Assembly: GCA_040222455.1 (NCBI GenBank)
Contig: JAVKDD010000008.1
Span: forward strand, 124,001 to 188,000
Direction of reading: 5' to 3'
DNA length: 64,000 nt
Source: RHLJ01 sp040222455
Lineage (GTDB): Bacteria > Bacteroidota > Rhodothermia > Balneolales > Balneolaceae
Below, in pieces: positions 56,102 to 64,000 of the stretch; position 1 is the first letter of the stretch; each line of letters begins with the position of its first letter. A model generated the notes under the pieces. The model ran no database searches, was not told where the DNA came from, and was given only the letters and a program-made list of their open reading frames with translations. The translations under genes and the position numbers were made by a program.

Positions 56102-57255
56102 TGAAAAAAAGGGTTATAAAAGACGAAGTTGTCATCAGATCCGATAAAGCTGAACGCGATGGAAAACGTAATGAGAAAGGAGTAATATTTAAGGGATTTG
56201 AAATAGAAGTGATTGAAACCCTAACCGGTGAAAAAATCGATGACAATAATGTCTGGTATAAAGATCGGAATGGGGACTTTTACTGGAGTGGTGGATTTGA
56301 AAATCCAAATATTAACGAAAGCCAGTCAAAATTAGATCATAATTTATTACCAGATACTAATTGCTCAAAAAATAACCTTATCGATCATTATGAGAATATT
56401 AAACCTATAATTTCAAACCTTGAATTAGACGACTTTTTTGGTCAAGGAATTAATATTGCGGTTCTTGATTCTGGAGTTTTTGAATCACATCCCGATCTAA
56501 AAAATTGTAGTAATTCCCAATTACTTGAATCACAGAATTTTCACCCTTCTTATCATTCCCCAGATGATTTAAATGGGCATGGTACACATATTGCTGGTTT
56601 GATAAGTGGAAATCCAGATAATGGAATTGGTGTAAAAGGTGTCGCTCCATTGGCTAAAATATGGAATCTAAGAGTTGCTGATGAGCGTGGAGATATTAAT
56701 TCAGCTTCACTAATCAAGGCATTGGATTATATTTTAGCATCCGATCTGAAAATAGATGTAATCAACCTAAGTTTAAATACGCATCCTAATTACCTAGATA
56801 GTTTAAACCAAACGCTATCCAAGCTTTTTGATAAAGGTATTATATTAGTTGGAGCTGCAAATGATGCTAAAGAACAATTGATTGATTTTTGTTTTACACC
56901 TGCTGCTTCTCCCTATGTAATCTCTGTTGGTGCTTTTAAAAATGATTTTAGGTTGAATATGGGGGAAACACTTCATGAGACCTTAGATTATATAATGCCA
57001 CTAACTAGTTATTGCTCTACTAGCATTGAGCAATCTGATTTTTATAAGTCTGACAAAGGAAGTAGTATGAATGTTGCTCTATTTTCAGGTATTGTCGCAC
57101 GACTGCTTTCCAAATCAAAAATGAATGCAGTTGAAGTTATTCAAAGTATTGACGGCATTAGCCACTCTTTTAGTAACAATCTTCCTCTAACTAATTCAAT
57201 GATCATCAAAAATGAAAACTCTACTTTTCGTTCTACTATCTCTACTAACATTTAA
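56101..57255 (+). CDS. S8 (subtilisin-like) serine protease without signal peptide
   Basis: 384 residues, GTG start. Catalytic triad D123 (VLDSGV), H160 (NGHGTHIAG) and S322 (GSSMN, where GTSMA is usual); oxyanion N254 (GAANDA). About residues 29-66 look like an SH3-type barrel (WYKDRNGDFYWSG). There is no signal peptide and no propeptide of the usual kind, so it should act in the cytoplasm, next to the cassette's membrane protein. Its 3' end overlaps the third gene by 44 bases. All key residues are there, so it should be active. Confidence 0.85.
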   Translation: MKKRVIKDEVVIRSDKAERDGKRNEKGVIFKGFEIEVIETLTGEKIDDNNVWYKDRNGDFYWSGGFENPNINESQSKLDHNLLPDTNCSKNNLIDHYENIKPIISNLELDDFFGQGINIAVLDSGVFESHPDLKNCSNSQLLESQNFHPSYHSPDDLNGHGTHIAGLISGNPDNGIGVKGVAPLAKIWNLRVADERGDINSASLIKALDYILASDLKIDVINLSLNTHPNYLDSLNQTLSKLFDKGIILVGAANDAKEQLIDFCFTPAASPYVISVGAFKNDFRLNMGETLHETLDYIMPLTSYCSTSIEQSDFYKSDKGSSMNVALFSGIVARLLSKSKMNAVEVIQSIDGISHSFSNNLPLTNSMIIKNENSTFRSTISTNI

Positions 57256-59305
57256 TCTTGGTTACTCTCAAATTGCTTATTACGATGCCATTGAATTAGC
57301 TAAGCATTTAAATCCGGGTACCAATGATCTTAAACTTAGTTCAGAGGTGTTTGAAATACTTGATTTCTACCTTGATCCATCAAAAGAAAATACAAAAAAA
57401 GAACTTTTTGATGCTTTTGATCACATTTCGAATCCTCAGCGTGACCCCAATCCATTTATTAGCTTTAGTGGAACCATTCAATCTGCAGATGATGATGCAA
57501 ATACAACCTTTGAAAATAAGATAGAATCTATCGCTTCTTCAGTATCTAGTTTTAATATTACTACTATCGCTGACGGTGCGGCTCAGTTTCTGGTTGAACG
57601 TGCTAAAGAAGAAATCATGCTTGCGTATTTTAGTGGATTCAAAAAGGTATTTGAAGAACAAAAAGAAATCGAACTTCTATTCCCTACTACTTCAACCTAT
57701 ATTTTAACTCTGGACCCATATCAATATGCTACATTATTACATGCTCTCAGAGATGCATTTATTGAAGATCTCAGCAAACTCCCAAATAACATATCCAGCT
57801 TAAGTGCGCTTGAAAAGGAACCTTATCAATCTTTTTTTAAAGAAAATGAAGGCCTTTTATTTTTACTCGCTTTAGATGTCGCTCAGTCGGTAGATGATGG
57901 AGATAACTTTGCAGAGGTTTTATACCATCTGGGTTCGTCAGGCAATCCATATTTATCAAAAATGACGGGAAAGTACCAAACACTTCATGAGTATTTAAAA
58001 CTGAGTAAAGTACTTAGTGAAAGTGTCCGTTCGAAAGATAATGCTTCTGTTTGGGTACCATTTGATAAGCTTGAAGATTTAATTAAAAACCCTACTACTT
58101 TTAAGCTTTATTTAGGATTGGTATACCATAAACTTGATACTATACAAGTTGGTAATAATACAGTTCAAGTAAATCTTGGAAAATTTGCGACTGATATAAA
58201 CCAGATTGAGTCTGGTTTTTTACAGCTTTCTGCTGCGTTCAATAAATTAGATCGTGCCCGAACTAAAATTGATAACTTTACCATTCAGAATAAGACTCCT
58301 GATATTGCATCCGTTAAAACATTCACATCCTCAATTATCCATCTACTAAACGAACTTAATTCATTTGGTATAATTATAAACAAGAATGATATCACAAAAC
58401 TAAATGAGGACTACGATAATTTCATCAAGGTTATAGATCAGGGCTTTTCAATCTATGAGAATTTACAGGCTAAAAAATATACTGCGGCTGTTATAGACGC
58501 TTCAATTTTACTTGATAGGATTTATCTAAATCCAAAATTTAAGGGACAGCTTATAACGCTAAAGCAAACTTTAGAAACTAAATATTCGGTAACTAACATC
58601 GATAATTCTATCGATAAACAAATACAGTCTTTAAAAAGTCAAATCAAAAAGCTCGAAGAGGAAGGTTTAGATATTACCTCATTAAACGAAGATTTAAAAC
58701 AATTACAAATCTATAAGAATATAAATACCATAGAACAGAGACTCATTAAATATGGTACTTTCATTTCAATAATAGCTGAAGCAGATTCTGCAGAACAAGT
58801 AAAAAAAGCGATCGAGGCCATTGTGCTTCCGGTGACCAGCTATCGTATAAAAAGAATTTCGAAAACCAGCATTGATATAAACGCATATTTAGGGGCATTT
58901 TTAGGACCTGAAATTGATTCGGAAAAAGGAAAACCAGGTTTTGGTTTTGGCGCGTGGGCGCCTCTCGGAATATCAATTAGTGGAACCGACAGACATCGAT
59001 TTTCAAAAGGTAAAGCTTCAAATACTTTTTTTCTGAGTATGTTTGATATTGGTGCTTTTGCAAGTTTCAGGCTGGGAAATACAGAGGAAGCTTTGCCTGA
59101 GTTTACACTTCAAAATATTATTGCTCCCGGTGTATTTTATATAAGAGGAATTAAAGAGTCTCCATTGGCTTGGCACTTGGGAGTTCAGTATGGTCCACAA
59201 GTAAGAAAAATAGAAGATGGCTTGGACGCGGCTTCAATCCGGTTCAATATTGGGCTTTCTGTTGATATCCCATTATTTAATATCAGAGCAACGCCAAACA
59301 ACTAA
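57212..59305 (+). CDS. exported helical protein with beta-rich C-terminal domain
   Basis: 697 residues with a signal peptide (about 1-20, ending GYSQ). Residues 21-545 are mostly alpha-helical with a coiled coil at about 465-510 (IQSLKSQIKKLEEEG). Residues 550-697 are Gly/aromatic-rich strands (DINAYLGAFLGPE, GFGFGAWAPLGISI, FDIGAFASFRLG, GVQYGPQVRKI) like an outer-membrane barrel. No domain name is known to me. It overlaps the protease gene by 44 bases; the signal peptide starting exactly there shows that the overlap is real. Confidence 0.7.
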   Translation: MKTLLFVLLSLLTFNLGYSQIAYYDAIELAKHLNPGTNDLKLSSEVFEILDFYLDPSKENTKKELFDAFDHISNPQRDPNPFISFSGTIQSADDDANTTFENKIESIASSVSSFNITTIADGAAQFLVERAKEEIMLAYFSGFKKVFEEQKEIELLFPTTSTYILTLDPYQYATLLHALRDAFIEDLSKLPNNISSLSALEKEPYQSFFKENEGLLFLLALDVAQSVDDGDNFAEVLYHLGSSGNPYLSKMTGKYQTLHEYLKLSKVLSESVRSKDNASVWVPFDKLEDLIKNPTTFKLYLGLVYHKLDTIQVGNNTVQVNLGKFATDINQIESGFLQLSAAFNKLDRARTKIDNFTIQNKTPDIASVKTFTSSIIHLLNELNSFGIIINKNDITKLNEDYDNFIKVIDQGFSIYENLQAKKYTAAVIDASILLDRIYLNPKFKGQLITLKQTLETKYSVTNIDNSIDKQIQSLKSQIKKLEEEGLDITSLNEDLKQLQIYKNINTIEQRLIKYGTFISIIAEADSAEQVKKAIEAIVLPVTSYRIKRISKTSIDINAYLGAFLGPEIDSEKGKPGFGFGAWAPLGISISGTDRHRFSKGKASNTFFLSMFDIGAFASFRLGNTEEALPEFTLQNIIAPGVFYIRGIKESPLAWHLGVQYGPQVRKIEDGLDAASIRFNIGLSVDIPLFNIRATPNN

Positions 59306-59310
59306 CTTAA

Positions 59311-62139
59311 CTATTTGCTCAAATATAAACTCTTAAACTCGAACGGTTTTCTAAAGTGTTCATCATCGAAATCATCGGCAAAGTAAATGCTTTCACCCGT
59401 AGATTTCATTTCGGGTCCTAATTCCTTTTTCACGCCTGGGAATTTATCGAATGGGAATACTGGTTCTTTGATTGCCCAGTTTTTGAGTTTTGATTTGAGA
59501 TCGAAGTCTTTAAGTTTAGCTCCAAGCATTACTTTTGTACCAATAGCTGCTTCTGGTACTTGGTTCGCTTTTGCTAAAAATGGAACTGTTCGGGTTGTTC
59601 TGGGATTGGCTTCTAGTACATATACTTGCTCATCTTTTACAGCATATTGAACATTAAGAAAACCTAGAATTTCCATTGCAGCTGCAATTTTTTCCTGATA
59701 CATCTTAATCGTATCCTGAACTTCCTGACTTAAAGAATAAGGAGGAAGAACGGCCGTTGAATCACCTGAATGAACACCTGCTGGTTCAATGTGTTGCATC
59801 ATTCCAGAAATATGAAGTTGATCGCCATCGTAAACTGAGTCTACATCCACTTCTGTTGCATGTTCCAGATATCTATCTATTAAGAATGCATTCTCAGGAT
59901 GTGATTTCAGAATATTATCAACATATCTACGGAGTTCCGATTCTTTCACAGCAATTCGCATTCCTTGTCCACCTAGCACATAACTTGGACGAATTAAAAC
60001 TGGGTACCCAATTCGATCTGCAATTTTGAGCGCTCCGTCTACATCGGTTGCTGTTCCGTATTCAGGAAATGGGATATTTAATCGAATCAATAAATCCGAA
60101 AACTCACCTCGATCTTCAGCGAAGTCAATCATCTCAAATGCTGTTCCAAAAATCTTGATTCCCGCTTCTACAAAACGCTTTCCTAGTTTCAAAGCCGTTT
60201 GACCACCAACTTGAATGATGACACCTTCGGGCTGCTCATGATCAATGATATCCATCACTCGTTCCCAATAAACCGGCTCAAAATAGAGCTTATCTGCAAA
60301 ATCGAAATCAGTAGAAACTGTTTCAGGATTACAATTGATCATAATAGCTTCGTAACCCATGTCTTTGGCAGCAAGTACCGCATGAACGCAAGAGTAATCA
60401 AATTCGATTCCTTGCCCAATCCTGTTTGGGCCACTTCCTAAAATCACTACTTTTTTGCGATCAGTAACTACGCTTTCATTCTCGCCTTCATAAGCAGAAT
60501 AGTAATAAGGTGTTTGTGCTGGAAACTCTGCCGCGCAGGTATCTACTAATTTAAATGATGGTTTTAGCCCTAGTTCCAATCGTTTTGCACGAACTTCATT
60601 ATCGGTTATTTCATCTCCACTTCTACTTAGTAACCAAGCAATTTGAGTGTCAGAAAATCCTGCCTGTTTCAACTCGAACAACTCATCTTTCGAAATTTCA
60701 TCCAGATTAGATCCTTCTGTTCTGTTTTCTAGTGAAACCATATACCTGATTTGTTGGAGAAACCACGGATCTACTTTTGTAATGTCCGCAATTTCTTCTA
60801 CTGAAGCTCCTAATTTGAATGCATTTCTTATCTGAAGTGATCGGTCCCAGTAAGGTTTCATTAATCGCTCTCGAACCTGTTTTCGATCAATTTCTTCAAA
60901 GCCATCTGCCCCTAAGCCATCACGACCAACTTCCATACTTTGCCATGCTTTATTCAACGCTTCTGGGAAATTCCGCCCAATACTCATCACTTCACCAACT
61001 GCTTTCATTTGAGTGGAAAGCTCTTCATCAACGCCGGGAAATTTATCGAAATTGAAGCGTGGCACTTTACATACTACATAGTCTATCGAAGGCTCAAAAC
61101 AGGCGGAAGTATTTCCAGTAATTTGATTTTTTAACTCGTCTAAATTGTACCCTACTGCAAGTTTAGTAGCTACTTTTGCAATTGGATATCCGGTAGCTTT
61201 AGAAGCGAGTGCAGAAGATCGACTCACTCTTGGATTAATTTCAATCGCCACAAAACGATCGCTTCCGGGTTCCATTGCAAACTGTACATTACAACCTCCT
61301 GCAAATGTCCCAATCGAGCGCATCATTTTAATAGCTGCATTCCTCAAAATCTGAAGTTGTTTATCCGTCAACGTTTGGGTTGGCGCTACAGTCACAGAAT
61401 CACCCGTATGAACTCCCATTGGGTCCATATTTTCGATAGAACATATAATTACAACATTATCATTGGCATCACGAAGTAATTCTAACTCATATTCTTTCCA
61501 GCCAAAAATACACTCTTCTATTAACACAGAATGTACCGGACTCATTTCAAGTCCACGAAGTACCATTTTGTCGAAATCTTCTTCCTTCCAAACAATACCT
61601 CCGCCTGCTCCACCCATTGTGAATGAAGGCCGGATTACGATAGGAAGTCCACCCAGTTCTTCTTTGATTTCTTTAGCATCTAAAAGAGATTCTGCTTGTC
61701 GACTTTTACATTGCTCAATCCCAATTTCTTCCATCTTATCACGGAATAACTGTCGATCTTCAGTCAACTCTACCGCTGCAATATCAACACCAATAATTTT
61801 GATTCCTTGCTCTTCCCAGAATCCCATTTTCTCCAAATCGCGACAAAGATTTAATCCCGTTTGACCACCCATTGTTGGGAGCACGGCATCCGGTTTTTCT
61901 TTGGCAACAATTTCCCGAATCGAATCTGTAGTCATCGGGAGCATATAAATTGCATCCGCCATGATCGGGTCGGTCATAATAGTAGCTGGATTCGAATTGA
62001 TAAGTACAATTTCGTAACCTTCTTCCTGCAGTGATCTACATGCTTGAGATCCTGAGTAGTCGAACTCACAAGCCTGGCCAATTACAATTGGGCCTGATCC
62101 GATGATGAGAATTTTATGTATGTCGTCGCGTCTTGGCAT
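59311..62139 (-). CDS. carB: carbamoyl-phosphate synthase large subunit, MGS domain absent
   Basis: 942 residues against about 1070 in E. coli. Both ATP-grasp halves are complete: first half IGSGPIVIGQACEFDYSG and VIRPSFTMGGAGGG; second half LGSGPNRIGQGIEFDYS and LIRPSYVLGGQGM. The chain stops at FEFKSLYLSK soon after the second ATP-grasp, so the C-terminal MGS-like regulatory domain (binding UMP, IMP and ornithine in E. coli) is missing. Only five bases separate the stop from the neighbouring gene, so no hidden remainder exists. Some Bacteroidota CarBs have similar length. carA ends 18 bases upstream. Confidence 0.95.
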   Translation of the reverse strand: MPRRDDIHKILIIGSGPIVIGQACEFDYSGSQACRSLQEEGYEIVLINSNPATIMTDPIMADAIYMLPMTTDSIREIVAKEKPDAVLPTMGGQTGLNLCRDLEKMGFWEEQGIKIIGVDIAAVELTEDRQLFRDKMEEIGIEQCKSRQAESLLDAKEIKEELGGLPIVIRPSFTMGGAGGGIVWKEEDFDKMVLRGLEMSPVHSVLIEECIFGWKEYELELLRDANDNVVIICSIENMDPMGVHTGDSVTVAPTQTLTDKQLQILRNAAIKMMRSIGTFAGGCNVQFAMEPGSDRFVAIEINPRVSRSSALASKATGYPIAKVATKLAVGYNLDELKNQITGNTSACFEPSIDYVVCKVPRFNFDKFPGVDEELSTQMKAVGEVMSIGRNFPEALNKAWQSMEVGRDGLGADGFEEIDRKQVRERLMKPYWDRSLQIRNAFKLGASVEEIADITKVDPWFLQQIRYMVSLENRTEGSNLDEISKDELFELKQAGFSDTQIAWLLSRSGDEITDNEVRAKRLELGLKPSFKLVDTCAAEFPAQTPYYYSAYEGENESVVTDRKKVVILGSGPNRIGQGIEFDYSCVHAVLAAKDMGYEAIMINCNPETVSTDFDFADKLYFEPVYWERVMDIIDHEQPEGVIIQVGGQTALKLGKRFVEAGIKIFGTAFEMIDFAEDRGEFSDLLIRLNIPFPEYGTATDVDGALKIADRIGYPVLIRPSYVLGGQGMRIAVKESELRRYVDNILKSHPENAFLIDRYLEHATEVDVDSVYDGDQLHISGMMQHIEPAGVHSGDSTAVLPPYSLSQEVQDTIKMYQEKIAAAMEILGFLNVQYAVKDEQVYVLEANPRTTRTVPFLAKANQVPEAAIGTKVMLGAKLKDFDLKSKLKNWAIKEPVFPFDKFPGVKKELGPEMKSTGESIYFADDFDDEHFRKPFEFKSLYLSK

Positions 62140-62157
62140 TGTTTCTTTTTAAATCGA

Positions 62158-63279
62158 TTAAACAGTTACTGGCTTTTGGTCTTTCATTAAATCAATAAAG
62201 TGATCGAACAAGTAGGCAGAGTCGTGAGGTCCGGGTGATGCTTCCGGGTGATATTGAACTGAAAAGCCTGGAAAGTTTTTAAACTTCAATCCCTCAACTG
62301 TCTGATCATTTAAGTTGATATGGGTTACTTCGGCAACCTCCGGTCTAACGCTATTTTCTTTCACGGCAAAACCGTGATTTTGTGTTGAAATTTCAACTAA
62401 TCCTGTTTGTAAGTTTTTAACGGGGTGATTTGCTCCCCGGTGACCTACAAACATTTTTTCAACCTCAATTCCTTCACTCATTGCAATTAGTTGATGTCCG
62501 AGACATATTCCAAAAAGTGGCTTTCCTGTAGATTTTGCATAATTCACAATATCGAGTGCATACTCTCCTGTAGGATTTGGATCTCCAGGTCCATTAGAAA
62601 AAAAGAATCCATCTGCTTCCCACTCTTTTACTTCTTCAAGAGTCGCTTGTGCAGGAAATACTCGTAGTGTACATCCCCTAGCTGCTAAACTATTTATGAT
62701 ATTTTGTTTAATCCCATAATCAAAAGCAGCTACTCTAAATTCTGTTTCTCCCGCGGCTTCGTAGGTTTGAGCTTCAGATCGAGTTACTTTTGAAGCGAGC
62801 TCGAGCCCATCCATATCTTCCCAATCTTTTGCCATTTGCACGAGTTTTTCTTCATCCAATTCTGTAGAAGAAATAACGGCATTCATCACTCCTTTTTCTC
62901 GTATATGGCGTACTAAAGCCCGAGTATCCACTCCTGAAATTCCAACAATCTCATTATCCTCTAAATACTCCTGAAGACTTCGGTCTGCCATGGGATTACT
63001 GAATTCCCACGAAAAAGCTCTGGTAATAATTCCAGCAACCATTACTTTCCGATGTTCATCGTCCCGAGCCATTGTTCCATAGTTTCCTATATGTGGATAG
63101 GTCATCATCATTAATTGACCGTAATAACTTGGATCGGTAAAAATTTCTTGATAACCAGTCATACTTGTATTAAAGCATAATTCGCCGCCAGTAATACCTT
63201 CGTGCCCGACTGCCCAGCCGTGCGCTATCGTTCCATCACTTAGTGCAAGGATGGCTTTTTTTCTTGGTTGGAGTGACAT
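62158..63279 (-). CDS. carA: carbamoyl-phosphate synthase small subunit
   Basis: 373 residues from ATG at 63279, which gives the family start SLQPRKKAILALSDGT and normal length. An upstream in-frame ATG at 63396 would add 39 residues unlike any CarA. N-terminal domain, then class I glutamine amidotransferase with Cys in GICLGHQL and the His/Glu pair in YHPEASPGP. Makes ammonia from glutamine for CarB; feeds pyrimidine and arginine synthesis. First gene of the carAB unit. Confidence 0.94.
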   Translation of the reverse strand: MSLQPRKKAILALSDGTIAHGWAVGHEGITGGELCFNTSMTGYQEIFTDPSYYGQLMMMTYPHIGNYGTMARDDEHRKVMVAGIITRAFSWEFSNPMADRSLQEYLEDNEIVGISGVDTRALVRHIREKGVMNAVISSTELDEEKLVQMAKDWEDMDGLELASKVTRSEAQTYEAAGETEFRVAAFDYGIKQNIINSLAARGCTLRVFPAQATLEEVKEWEADGFFFSNGPGDPNPTGEYALDIVNYAKSTGKPLFGICLGHQLIAMSEGIEVEKMFVGHRGANHPVKNLQTGLVEISTQNHGFAVKENSVRPEVAEVTHINLNDQTVEGLKFKNFPGFSVQYHPEASPGPHDSAYLFDHFIDLMKDQKPVTV

Positions 63280-63467
63280 GTTTAGATAATTCTTTGAGTG
63301 ATTGGAATTCGTATGACCTCTAATATTAGCTGGTCTTTGCGAGAAATACTGCGCCAGCATAATTCGATGCAATCTCCTGATAAAAGCTTTTGCCATGAGA
63401 TTGCCACAGACTTGCTCACTTTGTTCGCCAAAGTCTTCGCAAAGTTCGAACTATTGATAAGATCAAA

Positions 63468-63501
63468 AAAAATCCGACTACGAATATCGCGCCGGATTTT
63501 T
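63468..63501 (-). terminator. second terminator-like hairpin in the carAB leader
   Basis: AAAAATCCG (63468-63476) pairs with CGGATTTTT (63493-63501); loop 16 bases with an inner CGA/TCG stem. On the minus strand it ends in a run of eight T (63465-63472). It lies about 190 bases before the carA start. Confidence 0.7.
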
Positions 63502-63522
63502 GAAATAATATGATTCAATAAA

Positions 63523-63572
63523 AAAATCATTAGCTGGACATCCTTTTTGGAGGCTGACTAACTAATGATTTT
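63523..63572 (-). terminator. first terminator-like hairpin in the carAB leader
   Basis: AAAATCATTAG (63523-63533) and CTAATGATTTT (63562-63572) form a perfect 11-pair stem around a 28-base loop that holds its own small TCC/GGA stem. On the minus strand a T7 run follows (63520-63526). Either it ends the gene at 63800 or it acts as an attenuator for carAB. Confidence 0.65.
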
Positions 63573-63799
63573 AAGCTATGCGTTGCTAACTGTTCGATTG
63601 TATCGAATCCTTTACTTGAGGTTTCAAAAAGATACAACTTGAAGAGATTGGATTCAATGCAGAATCAGCGTTTCTTTTCCACATTTAATACACATTTCAA
63701 AACGGATATGGTATTTTAAGCACTATATCTAACCACACACTAATTATTATTTTAAGTAGTGTACTAAACTTAGGATATAAATTATAGAACTTTAGAAAA

Positions 63800-64000
63800 T
63801 TAGTTCATCCTACCTTTTCCTTGTCCTCTCATCCATCCTGCCCATTTAGGTCGACCAAGGTCATCTCTCAAAACAATCTCTTCTTCTCCACGATAGATGA
63901 TTTTGGCGATTAGGATTTCTTGCTCTTCATATGTGGCAAAGGCTCCTTCTATTTTGAGTTCTTCTCCAGCTTTGAATTCGATTCCTTCAGAATCTAGATA
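63800..64000 (-). CDS. C-terminal part of a hypothetical OB-fold-like protein
   Basis: The minus frame is open from the window edge to TAA at 63802-63800 and gives 66 residues: GIEFKAGEELKIEGAFATYE, then ILIAKIIYRGEEEIVLRDD, ending in GRPKWAGW and a Gly/Arg/Met-rich tail. The pattern x(V/I)xG...Y....I.A..I...G..(L/I).LRD..G.P.W matches a small secreted beta-barrel family of unknown function. N-terminus lies outside the window. Confidence 0.7.
   Translation of the reverse strand, partial: YLDSEGIEFKAGEELKIEGAFATYEEQEILIAKIIYRGEEEIVLRDDLGRPKWAGWMRGQGKGRMN

Larger units (their letters stand above)
63280..63799. other. 520-base carAB leader/upstream gap
   Basis: Two terminator-like hairpins (63468-63501, 63523-63572) lie on the transcript that leads into carA on the minus strand. 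A minus-strand ORF spans 63282-63530 but crosses both features and looks accidental. A smaller palindrome CACTA...TAGTG lies at 63721-63760. No other gene is visible. Confidence 0.6.

Noticed and set aside
61463..61864. 133-residue plus-strand ORF inside carB
   Set aside because: Antisense to the first ATP-grasp half of CarB, Ser/Ile-rich shadow.
63282..63530. 82-residue minus-strand ORF upstream of carA as a real gene
   Set aside because: It spans a terminator-like hairpin and overlaps the carA leader, has no recognisable domain and no ribosome binding site. Mentioned only as a possible Arg-codon leader.
1..64000. tRNA, rRNA, CRISPR, integrase or transposase genes
   Set aside because: I scanned for T-loop GGTTCGAxTCC patterns, repeated spacers and recombinase-type ORFs in the gaps and found none convincing; negative by eye only.

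Overview
The window is AT-rich, gene-dense chromosomal DNA of a Bacteroidota-type bacterium, most likely of the Balneolota/Rhodothermota side. The evidence is a type IX secretion C-terminal domain with the YQNYPNPFNPST motif on a secreted nuclease, a HmuY-type heme lipoprotein next to a TonB-dependent receptor, a TamA/TamB pair, many SPII lipoproteins, and a carbamoyl-phosphate synthase large subunit without its C-terminal regulatory domain. No rRNA, tRNA, CRISPR array, transposase or phage gene was recognised. The lineage is an inference from gene content.

Layout. 1-4.6 kb: an Ala-dehydrogenase/PNT-family enzyme, a secreted endonuclease/exonuclease/phosphatase and an OprB-like porin, with overlapping ends. 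4.6-9.2 kb: an ABC ATPase followed by a giant ABC-permease/M1-peptidase fusion. 9.2-9.75 kb: structured, mostly non-coding DNA with several perfect hairpins. 9.75-20.7 kb: metabolic and housekeeping genes (two metallo-beta-lactamase-fold hydrolases, a TIM-barrel epimerase plus Gfo/Idh/MocA pair, small conserved proteins, a cardiolipin-synthase-like PLD enzyme, two-zinc-knuckle mini-protein). 20.5-27.5 kb: tamA-tamB on the minus strand, ending in a duplicated and degraded convergent gene junction. 27.5-34 kb: M14 peptidase, zinc/cation exporter, a copper/CuA-assembly group (SCO, PCuAC, DUF411), and a ferredoxin-CDGSH protein. 34-41.2 kb: a complete heme acquisition locus (TonB receptor, HmuY, terminator, then HmuS-HmuT-HmuU-HmuV); both transcription units carry the same inverted repeat upstream, which I read as a shared iron/metal-responsive operator. 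41.2-47 kb: small proteins, aquaporin, a two-component system, an SDR and a DUF58 protein. 47.2-51.7 kb: anion porin, SLC13/DASS transporter, a receiver protein and a cyclic-nucleotide-domain histidine kinase in one run. 52.4-54.6 kb: recQ. 54.8-59.3 kb: a tightly overlapping three-gene cassette of unknown function (inner-membrane protein, cytoplasmic subtilisin-like protease, secreted helical/beta-barrel-like protein). 59.3-63.3 kb: carB and carA, with two tandem terminator-like hairpins in the carA leader.

Main points to look at again: the three-gene protease cassette at 54.8-59.3 kb; the shared heme operator; the duplicated and decayed Cys-rich-gene/tamB junction at 20.5-20.96 kb; a decayed DUF1328 gene at 17.0 kb; and the carAB leader with the MGS-less CarB. 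All family names come from my reading of motifs; no database search was run.
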